Notes: generated from the letters alone by a model not told the origin. A DNA stretch of 64,000 nucleotides from Frondihabitans australicus (GCF_003634555.1 NZ_RBKS01000001.1:1612001-1676000); one strand, 5' to 3'; positions 48,676-60,267 are shown, numbered from the stretch's first letter. Translations and numbers: made by a program.

Positions 48676-50202
48676 CTACGACCGCTTGCGGCGCTCGCGC
48701 ACGCGCATGTTGACGACGATCGGCGTGCCCTCGAACCCGAAGATCTCGCGCAGGCGCCGCGTGATGAAGCGGCGGTACTGCGGGTCGAGGAACCCGGTCG
48801 TGAACAGGACGAACGTCGGCGGGCGGTTCGCGGCCTGGGTGCCGAACAGGATCCGGGGCTGCTTGCCGCCGCGCACCGGGTGCGGGTGCTCCTGCGTGAG
48901 CTCGGCCAGCAGGGCGTTGAACTTGCCCGTGGGGATCCGGGTGTCCCACGACTCGAGGGCGAGCTCGAGCGCGGGCACGAGCTTCTCGAGGTGGCGGCCG
49001 GTCTTCGCCGAGATGTTGACGCGGGGCGCCCAGGAGACGTGGTCGAGGTCCTGCTCGATCTCGCGCTCCAGGTAGCGGCGGCGGTCGTCGTCCAGGAGGT
49101 CCCACTTGTTGAAGGCGAGCACGAGCGCGCGCCCGGACTCGAGGACGAGATCGATGATGCGGAGATCCTGCGTCGAGATCGGCTCGGTGACGTCGAGGAC
49201 GACGACCGCGACCTCGGCCTTCTCGAGAGCGGCGGACGTGCGGAGCGACGCGTAGAAGTCGGCGCCCTGCTGCAGGTGCACGCGCTTGCGGATGCCCGCG
49301 GTGTCGACGAACGTCCAGATGCGGCCGCCGAGCTCGACCTGCTCGTCGACGGGGTCGCGCGTCGTGCCGGCGAGCTCGTTGACGACGACTCGCTCCTCGC
49401 CCGCGGACTTGTTGAGCAGCGACGACTTGCCGACGTTCGGGCGGCCGAGGATCGCGACGCGGCGCGGTCCGCCGATCTCCTCCTTGGCGACGTTCGACAC
49501 GGCGGGCAGCGTGGCCATGGCCTTGTCGAGCAGGTCGGCGACGCCGCGACCGTGGAGGGCCGACACCGGGAACGGCTCGCCGAGGCCGAGGCTCCAGAGC
49601 TCGGAGGCCTCGAGGGCCTTGCGGTCGTCGTCGGTCTTGTTGGCGACCAGGATCACCGGCTTGTGGGTCGCGCGCAGCATCCGCACGACGTGCTCGTCGG
49701 TCGCGGTGGCGCCCACGTTGACGTCGACGACGAACAGGACGGCGTCGGCGAGGTCGACCGCGATCTCGGCCTGCATGGCGACGGACGCGTCGATGCCGAG
49801 CGCGTCCGGCTCCCACCCGCCGGTGTCGACGACGGTGAAGCGGCGACCCGACCACTCGGCCTTGTACGAGACGCGGTCGCGGGTGACGCCGGGCTTGTCC
49901 TCCACGACGGCCTCGCGGCGGCCCAGGATGCGGTTGACGAGCTGCGACTTGCCCACGTTCGGGCGGCCGACGATCGCCAGCACCGGCAGCGCCGGGGCGT
50001 AGGTGATCGCGTTCGGGTCCCAGTCGCCGGCGTCGAGGAGGTCGATGTCCTCGTCGTCGAGCTCGTAGTCGTCGAGGCCCTGGCGGAGGGCGCTGGCGCG
50101 CTGCTGGGCCTCGGCCTCGTCGATCGAGGCGAGGCGTTCGACCATCGAGCCGTCGAGGTCGGGGCCGTCGTCGGTGGTGAGGTCGTTGTCGTCGCGTGCC
50201 AT
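48676..50202 (-). CDS. der: ribosome biogenesis GTPase Der (EngA)
   Basis: A 508-residue protein with two tandem G domains. Domain 1 holds [26 protein letters not shown] and NKTDDD; domain 2 holds [28 protein letters not shown] and [12 protein letters not shown]-like domain ends with the basic tail [13 protein letters not shown]. Der is needed for 50S ribosome assembly. It has an acidic N-terminal extension of about 65 residues (for example [20 protein letters not shown]), as usual in actinobacteria. AAGGAG precedes the ATG. Confidence 0.97.
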   Translation of the reverse strand: MARDDNDLTTDDGPDLDGSMVERLASIDEAEAQQRASALRQGLDDYELDDEDIDLLDAGDWDPNAITYAPALPVLAIVGRPNVGKSQLVNRILGRREAVVEDKPGVTRDRVSYKAEWSGRRFTVVDTGGWEPDALGIDASVAMQAEIAVDLADAVLFVVDVNVGATATDEHVVRMLRATHKPVILVANKTDDDRKALEASELWSLGLGEPFPVSALHGRGVADLLDKAMATLPAVSNVAKEEIGGPRRVAILGRPNVGKSSLLNKSAGEERVVVNELAGTTRDPVDEQVELGGRIWTFVDTAGIRKRVHLQQGADFYASLRTSAALEKAEVAVVVLDVTEPISTQDLRIIDLVLESGRALVLAFNKWDLLDDDRRRYLEREIEQDLDHVSWAPRVNISAKTGRHLEKLVPALELALESWDTRIPTGKFNALLAELTQEHPHPVRGGKQPRILFGTQAANRPPTFVLFTTGFLDPQYRRFITRRLREIFGFEGTPIVVNMRVRERRKRS

Positions 50203-50236
50203 GGGGCTCCTTGAGTTGATGCCCGCCCGGCGCGGT

Positions 50237-51046
50237 TCAGCCCTTCTGGCTGGCCGCCTGCCGGACGAGCTCGACCACGGCCGAGACGGTCTGATCGAAG
50301 TCGAGATCGGTGGAGTCGAGGGTGGTGACGCCGTCGGCGGCTGTCATGAAGTCGACTACCTTGCTGTCCTGCTGGTCGCGGTGGGCGAGCTGCCTGGCGG
50401 TCTCTTCGGCACTCTGCCCCGTGACCTCCGCGGAACGCCTGGCCATTCTAGCCTCTTCGCTGGCCGTGAGGAGGATTCGCGCAGGAGCCTCGGGAGCCAC
50501 GACCGTCGTGATGTCGCGCCCCTCCGTCACGATGCCCGGCCGACGCGTCGACGCGATCACCTGGCGGAACAGGTCGACGAGGTACGCGCGCACCTCGGGG
50601 ATCTTCGACACGTTGGCCACCGAGGCGGTCACCCGCGGCGTCCGGATCTCGTCGGTGACGTCGCGCCCGCCGACACGCACGTAGTGGTCGTCGGGGTCGG
50701 TGCCGATCTCGTACTCGAACGTGCCGAGGGTGCCGATGACCGCGACCGGGTCGGTCAGGTCGACGCCGGAGTCCGCGGCGTGGAGGGCGAACGCCCGGTA
50801 GGCGGCTCCTGTGTCCTGGTACGCGAAGCCCAGGGCTCGGGCGGCGGCGCGGCTGACGCTCGACTTGCCGCTGCCGGCGGGGCCGTCGACCGCGACGACG
50901 ACCGGCGCGAACGACGTCTCGCCGTAGAGCGACGAGTCGCGGAACCGCGCGTAGAGGTCGTCCTTGAACGCCGCGACGCCCTCGGAGGTGGCGGGAACGT
51001 CCGGCAGGGTAGCGCCGTCAGGCAGGTCGGAGTCGGTGGGGGTCAT
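50237..51046 (-). CDS. cmk: cytidylate kinase
   Basis: A 269-residue kinase that phosphorylates CMP and dCMP. Walker A is [20 protein letters not shown], followed by [15 protein letters not shown] and [11 protein letters not shown], both cmk signatures. The usual length is about 225 residues; here an N-terminal extension of some 45 residues ([19 protein letters not shown]) precedes the kinase. AAGAAG stands before the ATG. In this group cmk and der are neighbours in one operon, as here. Confidence 0.95.
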   Translation of the reverse strand: MTPTDSDLPDGATLPDVPATSEGVAAFKDDLYARFRDSSLYGETSFAPVVVAVDGPAGSGKSSVSRAAARALGFAYQDTGAAYRAFALHAADSGVDLTDPVAVIGTLGTFEYEIGTDPDDHYVRVGGRDVTDEIRTPRVTASVANVSKIPEVRAYLVDLFRQVIASTRRPGIVTEGRDITTVVAPEAPARILLTASEEARMARRSAEVTGQSAEETARQLAHRDQQDSKVVDFMTAADGVTTLDSTDLDFDQTVSAVVELVRQAASQKG

Positions 51047-51088
51047 GACTTCTTTCTGTGGTGCGGGGTTCTGTGCTCGGCGGCGGGC

Positions 51089-52177
51089 TCAACGCCCGGT
51101 GACGGTCCAGCCGCGGCGGATCAGGTCGTCCACGAGGCGCTCCTCGTGCTCGGGCACGACGCTCATCTCGGCCAGACCGAACTGCGCCCCGGGCGAGTGC
51201 TCGATCCTGAGGTCTTCCATGTTGACGCCGATCTCACCCATCTCGGTGAAGAGCCGGCCCATCTCGCCGGGCCGGTCGTCGACTCGCACGACGACCTGCG
51301 CGAACGTCTTCGACTGCCCGTGCTTGCCGGGGAGTCTCGCGACCCCCTGGTTGCCGTCGCCGATCGTCTCGGCGATGACCCTCATGGCTCCAGGATGCGA
51401 CACGTCGCCTAGGGCCTCGATCACGCGATCGAGGTCGGCCCGGAACTCCCGCAGCACGCCGCCGACCGTCGACGCGTTCGCCCCGAGGATCTGCACCCAG
51501 AGGGCAGGATCGGAGGCGGCGATCCTGGTGACGTCGCGCACCCCCTGACCCGCGAGCCCGAGGGACGCGTCGGGGGCGTCGCGCAGCCTCGCCGCCATGA
51601 GCGACGCGATCACCTGGGGCGCGTGCGACACGACGGCGACACCGGCGTCGTGGTCGTCGGGCGACATCTCGAGCGGCGTCGCGCCGAGGTCGAGGATCAG
51701 GTCTTCGAGGGCCGCCGCCCGGCGGTAGGTGATGCCGTCGTGGCCGGCGATGACCCAGGGGCGCCCGACGAAGAGGTCGGCGCGGGCCGAGATCGGGCCG
51801 CCGCGCTCGCGCCCGGCCATCGGGTGCGAGCCGATGTAGCGGGTCACGTCGACGCCGCGGCCGAGGAGTTCGCGCAGCGGAGCCCCCTTGACGCTCGCGA
51901 CGTCGGTGACGAGGGCGTTCGGGTAGTCGTGCAGCTCGCGCTCGACGATCTGCGCGGTCACGTCGGGCGGCACGCACACGACGATGATCGCCGGGTCGTC
52001 GCCCTCGGCGGGAGCCCTGCCCGCGCCGTAGTCGATGGCGAGGGTGCGTGCGGCCGGCGAGACGTCGTCGACGATGACGTCGACGCCCTGCGCCCTCAGG
52101 CCCAGGCCGATGCTCGCGCCGAGGAGCCCGGAGCCGACGACGCGCACCTGCCCCTCGAGGCGCCGCGACTCGCTCAT
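51089..52177 (-). CDS. tyrA: prephenate dehydrogenase
   Basis: A 362-residue enzyme of tyrosine synthesis, converting prephenate to 4-hydroxyphenylpyruvate with NAD. The Rossmann loop is VRVVGSGLLGASIGLGL; the catalytic histidine region is YIGSHPMAGRERGGP; VVSHAPQVIASLMA is also conserved. A C-terminal ACT domain (VVVRVDDRPGEMGRLFTEMG) suggests feedback control by an aromatic amino acid. Its ATG overlaps the stop of the pseudouridine synthase gene (ATGA). Confidence 0.94.
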   Translation of the reverse strand: MSESRRLEGQVRVVGSGLLGASIGLGLRAQGVDVIVDDVSPAARTLAIDYGAGRAPAEGDDPAIIVVCVPPDVTAQIVERELHDYPNALVTDVASVKGAPLRELLGRGVDVTRYIGSHPMAGRERGGPISARADLFVGRPWVIAGHDGITYRRAAALEDLILDLGATPLEMSPDDHDAGVAVVSHAPQVIASLMAARLRDAPDASLGLAGQGVRDVTRIAASDPALWVQILGANASTVGGVLREFRADLDRVIEALGDVSHPGAMRVIAETIGDGNQGVARLPGKHGQSKTFAQVVVRVDDRPGEMGRLFTEMGEIGVNMEDLRIEHSPGAQFGLAEMSVVPEHEERLVDDLIRRGWTVTGR

Positions 52178-53379
52178 CGTGCTCCTCCCGGGCCGCCTCG
52201 ACGGCCTCCGGTGCCGCCCGGGCGCTCCTGTCCGCGGCGGCGCTCCTGCTCGCGCCGGACCTCGGCGCGGCGGCTCGTCGGGCCGTCGCCCTTCACCGGC
52301 CGGCCGCCGGTCACGTCGCCGTTGACCGCGCGGCGGCGGTTGCCGTCGCTGTCGTACTGCTTCTTCGGCTCGCGCCGTGCCGTACCGCCCTGCTGGTCGC
52401 CCTGCGAGCCGCGCCCGGCGCCCGCCGGCCGACGGCGGCTCTCGTCGCGGGCGTCGCGCTCGGCCTCGAACTCCTCGTCGTCCTCGTCGTAGTACTCCTT
52501 GTCGGTCTCCGCGACGTCGTCCTCGACGTCGGCGACGAGGTGCACGCCGGACTCCTCGTCGGCCTCGGCCACGACCGCGGTGGCGACGGCGCCCAGCCCG
52601 GCGTCCTGCGCGATCGTCAGGAGCTCTCCGAGCTCGTCGCGCGTGAGGTCCCGAGCCTGGCCGATCTTCAGCGTTCCGAGGTGGAGCGGGCCGAACTGCC
52701 GGCGCACCAGGTCGATCACCGGATGCCCGACGGCGTCGAGCATGCGGCGCACGATGCGGTTCCGCCCGGAGTGCAGCGTGATCTCGACGATGCTCGTGCC
52801 CGACGCGCGACCCGTGCCGCGGTCGACGATCCTCGCCGAGTCGGCCGCGATCGGGCCGTCCTCCAGCTCGACACCCGCGAGCAGGGTCTTCACGGTCGCC
52901 GGCGTGATCGACCCCTCGACCTTCGCGACGTACGTCTTCATCACGCCGAACGACGGGTGCGCGAGCACGTGGGCGAGCTCGCCGTCATTGGTCAGGATCA
53001 GGAGGCCGCTCGTCTCCGCGTCCAACCGGCCGACGTTGAACAGCCGCTCGGGGTAGCGATCGGTGAACTGCGTGAGGTCGGGGCGCCCGCGCTCGTCCCT
53101 CAGCGACGACACCACGCCCACCGGCTTGTTGAGCATGAGGTAGCGGCGCGACGTGTCGAGCTGCACGGCCTGCCCGTCGACCACGACGCGGTCGACGACG
53201 GGATCGATGCGGCGCCCCGGCTCGGTCACGACCGCGCCGTTCACCGTGACGCGGCCCTGGGCGATGAGGTCTTCGGAGACGCGTCGGCTCGCGATGCCGG
53301 CCGCGGCCATGACCTTCTGGAGGCGCTCGCCGGACGGAGGTGCGCCTGCTCCTGCGCCCGCGGTCTCAGACGGAGCCAT
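52174..53379 (-). CDS. RluB/RsuA-type pseudouridine synthase
   Basis: A 401-residue protein. An S4 RNA-binding domain lies at about 18-70 (GERLQKVMAAAGIASRRVSE), followed by the catalytic domain with LFNVGRLDAETSGLLILTND (catalytic Asp in GRLD) and LHSGRNRIVRRMLDAVGHPV. It isomerises uridine in 16S or 23S rRNA. After about residue 290 comes an unusual tail of some 110 residues: acidic (EYYDEDDEEFEAERDARDES) then Arg/Gly rich (RGQERPGGTGGRRGGPGGAR), probably disordered and RNA binding. It overlaps scpB by 14 bp. Confidence 0.93.
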   Translation of the reverse strand: MAPSETAGAGAGAPPSGERLQKVMAAAGIASRRVSEDLIAQGRVTVNGAVVTEPGRRIDPVVDRVVVDGQAVQLDTSRRYLMLNKPVGVVSSLRDERGRPDLTQFTDRYPERLFNVGRLDAETSGLLILTNDGELAHVLAHPSFGVMKTYVAKVEGSITPATVKTLLAGVELEDGPIAADSARIVDRGTGRASGTSIVEITLHSGRNRIVRRMLDAVGHPVIDLVRRQFGPLHLGTLKIGQARDLTRDELGELLTIAQDAGLGAVATAVVAEADEESGVHLVADVEDDVAETDKEYYDEDDEEFEAERDARDESRRRPAGAGRGSQGDQQGGTARREPKKQYDSDGNRRRAVNGDVTGGRPVKGDGPTSRRAEVRREQERRRGQERPGGTGGRRGGPGGAR

Positions 53380-53983
53380 CGTCGAACCCTGCTGTGCCGT
53401 CGGAGAGGAGCGGCGAGATGAGGGGCAGGTCGTCGAGCGAGTTGATGCCCAGGTGGGTGAGGAGGAGGTCGGTGGTCTCGTAGTTGATCGCGCCGGTCTC
53501 CGCGTCGGTGAACGACTCGGTGATGAGCCCGCGGCCGAGCAGCGTGCGGACGACGGAGTCGACGTTGACCGCGCGGATCTGCGCGATCGCGCCACGCGTG
53601 ATCGGCTGCTTGTAGGCGATGACCGCGAGGGTCTCGAGCGCGGCCTGCGACAGGCGCGTCGGGTTCTGCGTGAGGACGAAGTCGCGGACGATGGGGTCGA
53701 ACTCCTCGCGGACGTAGAAGCGCCAGCCACCGCCGACCTCGCGCAGCTCGAAGCCGCGGCGCACACTCGGGCGGCCGTCGGGCCCCTCGACACCGTCGAA
53801 GTCGGCGACGAGCGTCTCGATCGCCTGCCGCACGGCGGCGACGGGCGCGCCGACGGCTGTGGCCAGGGAGACGAGGCTCTGCGGCTCGTCGGCGACCATG
53901 AGGATCGCCTCGAGCGTGCGGGCGATCGGCACGCCCGCATTCGGAGCGGCGAGGTCGTCGGGTTCGACGGTGTCAGCCGTCAT
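53366..53983 (-). CDS. scpB: segregation and condensation protein B
   Basis: A 205-residue protein of two winged-helix domains. 'ARTLEAILMVADEPQSLVSL' opens it, and LSQAALETLAVIAYKQPITR followed by GAIAQIRAVNVDSVVRTLLG is the hallmark of ScpB. With ScpA and Smc it forms the condensin complex that organises and segregates the chromosome. It overlaps scpA upstream by 11 bp and the pseudouridine synthase downstream by 14 bp, so translation is coupled. Confidence 0.96.
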   Translation of the reverse strand: MTADTVEPDDLAAPNAGVPIARTLEAILMVADEPQSLVSLATAVGAPVAAVRQAIETLVADFDGVEGPDGRPSVRRGFELREVGGGWRFYVREEFDPIVRDFVLTQNPTRLSQAALETLAVIAYKQPITRGAIAQIRAVNVDSVVRTLLGRGLITESFTDAETGAINYETTDLLLTHLGINSLDDLPLISPLLSDGTAGFDDGSV

Positions 53984-54827
53984 AGTCGGCCCCCAGGTTC
54001 GCGAGATTCTCTTCCGACCAGTGCTCGGCCGTCCAGCGGATGGTGAGCTCGCCCAGCGGCTCGACCTGCTCGAAGCTGAGCGAGGCGTGCCGGTACAGCT
54101 CGAGGATCGCGAGGAACCGGGCCACGACGACTCCCTTGACGTCGATGCCGTCGACGAGCTCGCGAAAGCTCATCACGGCACCGCGACGCAGCATGGAGAC
54201 GACGATCGCCGCCTGCTCGCGGATGCTCACCAGCGGCGCGTGCAGGTGGTCGAGCCCGACCGTGGGCGCTTCGCGCGGCGTCATCGCCATGGCGGCGAGC
54301 GCGGCGAAGTCGTCCACCGAGAGAGTCCAGACGAGCTCGGGCGTCGAGACACGGAACTTCTGCTCGAGCCGCACGCTGCGCGCGTGGCGATCGCCCTCGG
54401 CCTCGCCGCGGGCGGCGAACCACTCGGCCGCCTGCTTGAACGCGCGGTACTGCAGGAGCCGGGCGAACAGAAGGTCGCGCGCCTCCAGCAGCGCGACGTC
54501 CTCCGCGTCGACGAGCTCACCCTGCGGCAGGAGCCCGGCGACCTTGAGATCGAGGAGCGTCGCCGCCACCACGAGGAACTCGCTGGCGCGATCGAGCTCC
54601 TCGTCGGAGTCGAGGCCCTTCAGGTACGACAGGAACTCGTCGGTCACCTCCGACAGGGCGACCTCGGTGATGTCCATCTCGCGCTTGGTGATGAGCGACA
54701 GGAGCAGGTCGAACGGCCCCGAGAAATTCGCCAGGCTCACCGCGAAGCCGGTGTCGGTCGACGGCTCGACGTCGCGGGAGGCGTCGTCGACGTCGGGCTG
54801 CGACGCCAGGTCAGGCTGCGGCGCCAC
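53973..54827 (-). CDS. scpA: segregation and condensation protein A
   Basis: A 284-residue kleisin. The N-terminal region FSGPFDLLLSLITKREMDIT, then EFLVVAATLLDLKVAGLLPQ, and the C-terminal winged helix FLAILELYRHASLSFEQVEP are diagnostic. The N- and C-terminal parts bridge Smc heads. Start GTG 54827, overlapping the parA end by 17 bp. It has a short acidic N-terminal extension (PDVDDASRDVEPSTDTG). Confidence 0.96.
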   Translation of the reverse strand: MAPQPDLASQPDVDDASRDVEPSTDTGFAVSLANFSGPFDLLLSLITKREMDITEVALSEVTDEFLSYLKGLDSDEELDRASEFLVVAATLLDLKVAGLLPQGELVDAEDVALLEARDLLFARLLQYRAFKQAAEWFAARGEAEGDRHARSVRLEQKFRVSTPELVWTLSVDDFAALAAMAMTPREAPTVGLDHLHAPLVSIREQAAIVVSMLRRGAVMSFRELVDGIDVKGVVVARFLAILELYRHASLSFEQVEPLGELTIRWTAEHWSEENLANLGADYDG

Positions 54828-55698
54828 GGCTGATCAGCTCTCTCGCCAGCTGGCGGTACGCCTCGGCCGCCGGGTGCGTCGGCGCGAACTGGTTGATCGG
54901 GCTCGCGGCGACGGACGCGTCCGGGAACTTCACCGTGCGCGAGATGACGGTCTCGAGCACGCTGTCGCCGAAGGCGTCGACGACGCGCTCGAGCACCTCG
55001 CGGCTGTGCAGGGTGCGCGAGTCGTACATGGTGGCCAGGATGCCGTCCAGCTCGATGTCCTCGTTGAGGCGGTCGCGGACCTTGTCGATGGTCTCGACGA
55101 GCAGCGCGACGCCGCGGAGGGCGAAGAACTCGCACTCGAGCGGGATCAGCACGCCGTGGGCTGCGGTGAGCGCGTTGACCGTCAGGATGCCGAGCGAGGG
55201 CTGGCAGTCGATGAGGATCACGTCGTAGTCGGCCGACACCTTGCGCAGCACGCGCGCGAGGATCTGCTCGCGGGCGACCTCGTTGACGAGGTGCACCTCG
55301 GCCGCCGAGAGGTCGATGTTCGCGGGGATGACGTCGAGACCCTCGACCCGGGTCGACTGGATGGCCTGACGGGGGTCCTTCACCTCACCGATGAGGAGGT
55401 CGTAGATGGTCGGGACGTCGTGCGTCCTGGCACCGAGGCCGGCGCTGAGGGCGCCCTGCGGGTCGAAGTCGACGGCGAGCACGCGGCGGCCGTACTCGGC
55501 CAGGGACGCACCGAGGTTGATGCTCGTCGTGGTCTTGCCGACGCCGCCCTTCTGGTTGCAGAGCGAGATGATGCGCGCCGGGCCGTGGCTCGACAGCTTC
55601 GGCGGCACGGGGAACGTCGTGCGCGGTCGGCCGGTCGGCCCGAGGTCGGCTGCGGCCTGCGCTGTGCTCGTGTTCGGCGTCGTGCTCACCCTGCCCAT
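54811..55698 (-). CDS. ParA family chromosome-partitioning ATPase
   Basis: A 295-residue protein. The deviant Walker A is ISLCNQKGGVGKTTTSINLG, then VLAVDFDPQGALSAGLG, DVILIDCQPSLGILTVNALT and the C-terminal FPDASVAASPINQFAPTHP. It binds DNA in the ATP form. Its place between xerD and scpA marks the conserved segregation-linked ParA of this operon, not the oriC-borne parA. The ATG at 55698 is two bases after the xerD stop; a GTG at 55689 is possible. About 38 residues precede the ATPase core. Confidence 0.93.
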   Translation of the reverse strand: MGRVSTTPNTSTAQAAADLGPTGRPRTTFPVPPKLSSHGPARIISLCNQKGGVGKTTTSINLGASLAEYGRRVLAVDFDPQGALSAGLGARTHDVPTIYDLLIGEVKDPRQAIQSTRVEGLDVIPANIDLSAAEVHLVNEVAREQILARVLRKVSADYDVILIDCQPSLGILTVNALTAAHGVLIPLECEFFALRGVALLVETIDKVRDRLNEDIELDGILATMYDSRTLHSREVLERVVDAFGDSVLETVISRTVKFPDASVAASPINQFAPTHPAAEAYRQLARELISRGAAA

Positions 55699-55699
55699 G

Positions 55700-56692
55700 C
55701 TACCGGGGCTCCGCCGACACTCCGGTCTCCCCCGCCGCGCGGGCGCGCGCGGCGGCCGCCTCGCGAGCCTCGCGCTCGCCGGGGCGCCAGCGGGCCCGCG
55801 GGTGGGACTGTCCGTAGGCGTCTCGGAGGGCGTCGGCGGTGACCAGCGTGTAGATCTGGGTGGTCGCGACCGACGAGTGCCCGAGCAGCTCCTGCACGAC
55901 CCTGACGTCGGCCCCGCCCTCGAGCAGGTGCGTCGCGAAGGAGTGCCGGAGCGTGTGGGGCGACAACGACGCGCTAAGCCCCGCCCGCGACGCCGCGCCC
56001 TGGATGATCAGCCAGGCGTTCTGCCGCGACACCCGCGCGCCGCGCACCCCGAGGAACAGCGCAGGCGTCGCCTTCCCCCGCTCGGAGAACAGCGGCCGCG
56101 CGCGCACGAGGTAGTCGTCGATCGCCCGTCGCGCGTAGCTGCCGAGCGGCACGATCCGCTGCTTCCCGCCCTTGCCGAACAGCCGCACGACATCGCCCTC
56201 GATGACATCGTCGACGTTCAGCGCCACCGCCTCCGACACTCGGGCGCCGGTCGCGTACATCAGCTCGAGCAGCGCCTTGTCGCGCAGGCGCACGGGGTCG
56301 TCGCCGTCGGTCGCCGCGAGCAGCGCCTCGATCTGCGCGACGGTGATCGCCTTCGGCAGGCGCTTCGGCAGCTTCGGCGGCCGAGTGGTCGTGGTGACGT
56401 CGTCGGGCGCGAGCCCCTCGTCGGCGACGAACCGGTGGAAGCTGCGCACCGACGAGACGATGCGCGCGACCGACGAGGCGGAGAGCGGCTCGTCACGGGT
56501 GGCGAGCGCTGCGGGTAGCTCGGCCACGAGTGCGGGGGTGACGAGCGCAGGATCCTGCACCCCTCGCTTCTCGAGGAACCTCGAGTAGAGCGCGAGGTCG
56601 CGCCGGTACGCGGCCACCGTGTTGACCGACAGCCCGCGTTCGACCGTGACGTACCGCAGGTAGCGGTCGCGGGCGGTGTCGAACGCGGTCAT
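55700..56692 (-). CDS. xerD: site-specific tyrosine recombinase XerD
   Basis: A 330-residue tyrosine recombinase, which with XerC resolves chromosome dimers at dif. The core-binding N-domain is YLRYVTVERGLSVNTVAAYR. Catalytic residues appear in order: Arg in YATGARVSEAVAL, Lys in GKGGKQR, H-x2-R in HTLRHSFATHLLEGG, His in LLGHSSVATTQIY and the nucleophile Tyr in the same motif. The tail (REARE.. AAARARAAGETG) is an extra 30 residues. TAGCCT stands seven bases before the ATG without a ribosome site. It is core, not phage. Confidence 0.95.
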   Translation of the reverse strand: MTAFDTARDRYLRYVTVERGLSVNTVAAYRRDLALYSRFLEKRGVQDPALVTPALVAELPAALATRDEPLSASSVARIVSSVRSFHRFVADEGLAPDDVTTTTRPPKLPKRLPKAITVAQIEALLAATDGDDPVRLRDKALLELMYATGARVSEAVALNVDDVIEGDVVRLFGKGGKQRIVPLGSYARRAIDDYLVRARPLFSERGKATPALFLGVRGARVSRQNAWLIIQGAASRAGLSASLSPHTLRHSFATHLLEGGADVRVVQELLGHSSVATTQIYTLVTADALRDAYGQSHPRARWRPGEREAREAAAARARAAGETGVSAEPR

Positions 56693-56734
56693 GCCGACCA
56701 GGCTAGGGCCGGAGCGCCGGGGCGCAGGCAAGCG

Positions 56735-57329
56735 CTACGGCCGGGCGCCCTTCTTCGCGTGCAGTGCGAGGGCCGCGATCGACAGGATCGAGTTGTGCAG
56801 GCGCCCGTCGAGGATGCCGTCGACGACCTCCTGCAGCGGCACCCAGCGCACCTCGATGTCGGCTTCCTCGGCCTCACGGTCGAACGTCTGCGGCGCGGCC
56901 CCGGGGTTCGAGGCATGGAAGACGTACAGCACCTCGTCGCTGCCGCCGGGCGACGTGTTGAACGTGACGAGGGGCTCCCACGTCGACGCCTCGAGGTCGG
57001 CCTCCTCGGCGAGTTCGCGCCTCGCGGCCACCAGCGGCTCTTCGCCCTCGATGTCGAGAAGGCCCGCGGGGAGCTCCCAGTCGCGCGACCGCACGGGGTG
57101 GCGGTACTGCTTGATGAGCAGGATCCGGCCCTCGTCGTCCTCGACGAGCACTGCGACCGCCCCGGTGTGCTCCACGTACTCGCGGCGGATCGTCTGCCCG
57201 TTGTAGTCGAAAGCGTCGCGACGGATGTTCCACACCGCACCGTGGAACGGCACCTCGGTCGAGGTGACGTTCACCTCGACGGCGTCGTCCTTCAGAGGCT
57301 CACTGGGCACGCTGTCGCCGGTCACGCCG

Positions 57330-57340
<11 letters not shown>
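56735..57340 (-). CDS. NUDIX hydrolase (ADP-ribose pyrophosphatase-like)
   Basis: A 201-residue protein. The Nudix box reads [20 protein letters not shown] followed by EADL, giving the metal-binding GxEEPxxAAxRELxEE pattern. '[20 protein letters not shown]' and [17 protein letters not shown] further match ADP-ribose pyrophosphatases. It probably hydrolyses ADP-ribose to AMP and ribose 5-phosphate. The GTG start overlaps the pyrG end by 11 bp, so the two are translated together. Confidence 0.93.
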
Positions 57341-59045
<1,705 letters not shown>

Positions 59046-59102
59046 GGGCTTCCATCCTACGTCACCGATCGTTCAGGATTCGAGCGTCCGCGTTACAACC
59101 GT

Positions 59103-59155
59103 GTGTCGCGTCGCTCGCCCGCGCGTGTCGCGAAACGCGCCCGCGCGTGTCGCGA
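59103..59155. repeat. three GTGTCGCG elements spaced exactly 22 bp
   Basis: GTGTCGCG starts at 59103, 59125 and 59147. The last two are part of a 16-bp identity CCCGCGCGTGTCGCGA (59118-59133 and 59140-59155). Spacing of two helical turns places all three on one face of DNA. They lie between the divergent pyrG and lacI genes, behind the pyrG -10. Confidence 0.8.
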
Positions 59156-59208
59156 CGGCCGCTACTCTCATGGCAGGCCGACGGGCCGCCGAGTCGAGAG
59201 GACACGCC

Positions 59209-60258
59209 ATGACCGAGGTGCGAGCGGAGGGCCCCGACTCCGTCCCGCCGCGACAGAAGGCGCCCACCATCTACGACGTCGCCCGTCTCGCGGGCGTCTC
59301 GCACCAGACCGTCTCGCGACACATCAAGGGCCACCGCATCTCCGACCAGAGCCGCGAGCGGGTCGAGAAGGCCATCGACGACCTCGACTTCCAGCCCAAC
59401 AGCGCCGCCCGGTCGCTCGCGACGAGATCCAGCCGCAGGATCGGGGCCCTCGCCTACGAGATGACGCAGCTGGGCCCGATGACCACCCTCAGCGGAGCCG
59501 CGTCGCTCGCCCGCGAGGCCGGTTTCGTGCTCGACATCGTGACGATGAACCCCGTCGACCCGACCTCGGCGCGCGCAGCGATCGACCTGGTGAAGCAGAA
59601 CGATCTCGCCGGCATCCTCGCGTTCACCCCGACCGACGACGTCCGGCTCGAGCTCGAGAGCACCCGCTTCCGCGTCCCGGTCTACGTCGAGCACGAGGTC
59701 GACGACGACGCCCACCGCGGCAACCTGAACTACGACGCCGCGGCCGTCGTCGCCGAGCACCTCCTGGGCCTCGGCCACCGCTCGTTCGCCCACGTGGCCG
59801 GGCCGGGCAACTGGCCGTCGTCGCGGCTTCGCGCGGCGGGGTTCGCCGACACGCTCCGCGCTGCCGGCGTGACGCCTCCGCAGGCGGAGGAGGGCGACTG
59901 GAACCCGGCCTCCGGGTTCGACGCGATGACCCGCATCCTGCGACGCGGCGAGCGCTTCACGGCCGTCTTCGCGGCCAACGACCAGATGGCGATCGGTGCG
60001 ATCGCCGCCCTCGCCGGAGCGGGTCTGCGGGTGCCCGACGACGTCTCGGTCGCCGGCATCGACGACATCGCCGAGGCGGCGTTCGTCTCGCCGACGCTGA
60101 CCACGGTGCCCATGAGATTCGCAGGTCAGGGGCGGTTCGCGTTCCGTCGACTGCTGGCCATGATCAACGGCGAGACCCTTCCCGAGCTCGGCGACGAGCT
60201 GCGCGGAACCCTCGTGGTCCGGCAGTCGACCGGCGCTCCGGCCGACGCGTCGCGCTGA
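59209..60258 (+). CDS. LacI family transcriptional repressor
   Basis: A 349-residue regulator. The helix-turn-helix and hinge are at residues 20-75 (APTIYDVARLAGVSHQTVSR, then FQPNSAARSLATRSS). The periplasmic-binding-like core contains VAEHLLGLGHRSFAHVAGPG, AVFAANDQMAIGAIAALAGA and 'VSVAGIDDIAEAAFVSPTLT'. The effector is presumably a galactoside. AGAGG precedes the ATG. Immediately downstream are a promoter with two matching operators and a GH42 beta-galactosidase gene, which is its clear target. Confidence 0.93.
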   Translation: MTEVRAEGPDSVPPRQKAPTIYDVARLAGVSHQTVSRHIKGHRISDQSRERVEKAIDDLDFQPNSAARSLATRSSRRIGALAYEMTQLGPMTTLSGAASLAREAGFVLDIVTMNPVDPTSARAAIDLVKQNDLAGILAFTPTDDVRLELESTRFRVPVYVEHEVDDDAHRGNLNYDAAAVVAEHLLGLGHRSFAHVAGPGNWPSSRLRAAGFADTLRAAGVTPPQAEEGDWNPASGFDAMTRILRRGERFTAVFAANDQMAIGAIAALAGAGLRVPDDVSVAGIDDIAEAAFVSPTLTTVPMRFAGQGRFAFRRLLAMINGETLPELGDELRGTLVVRQSTGAPADASR

Positions 60259-60267
60259 AAAAAGTTC

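Noticed and set aside
55700-56692. Tyrosine recombinase as a sign of a mobile element
   Set aside because: It is the core XerD in a conserved housekeeping operon, with no attachment repeats or phage genes around it.
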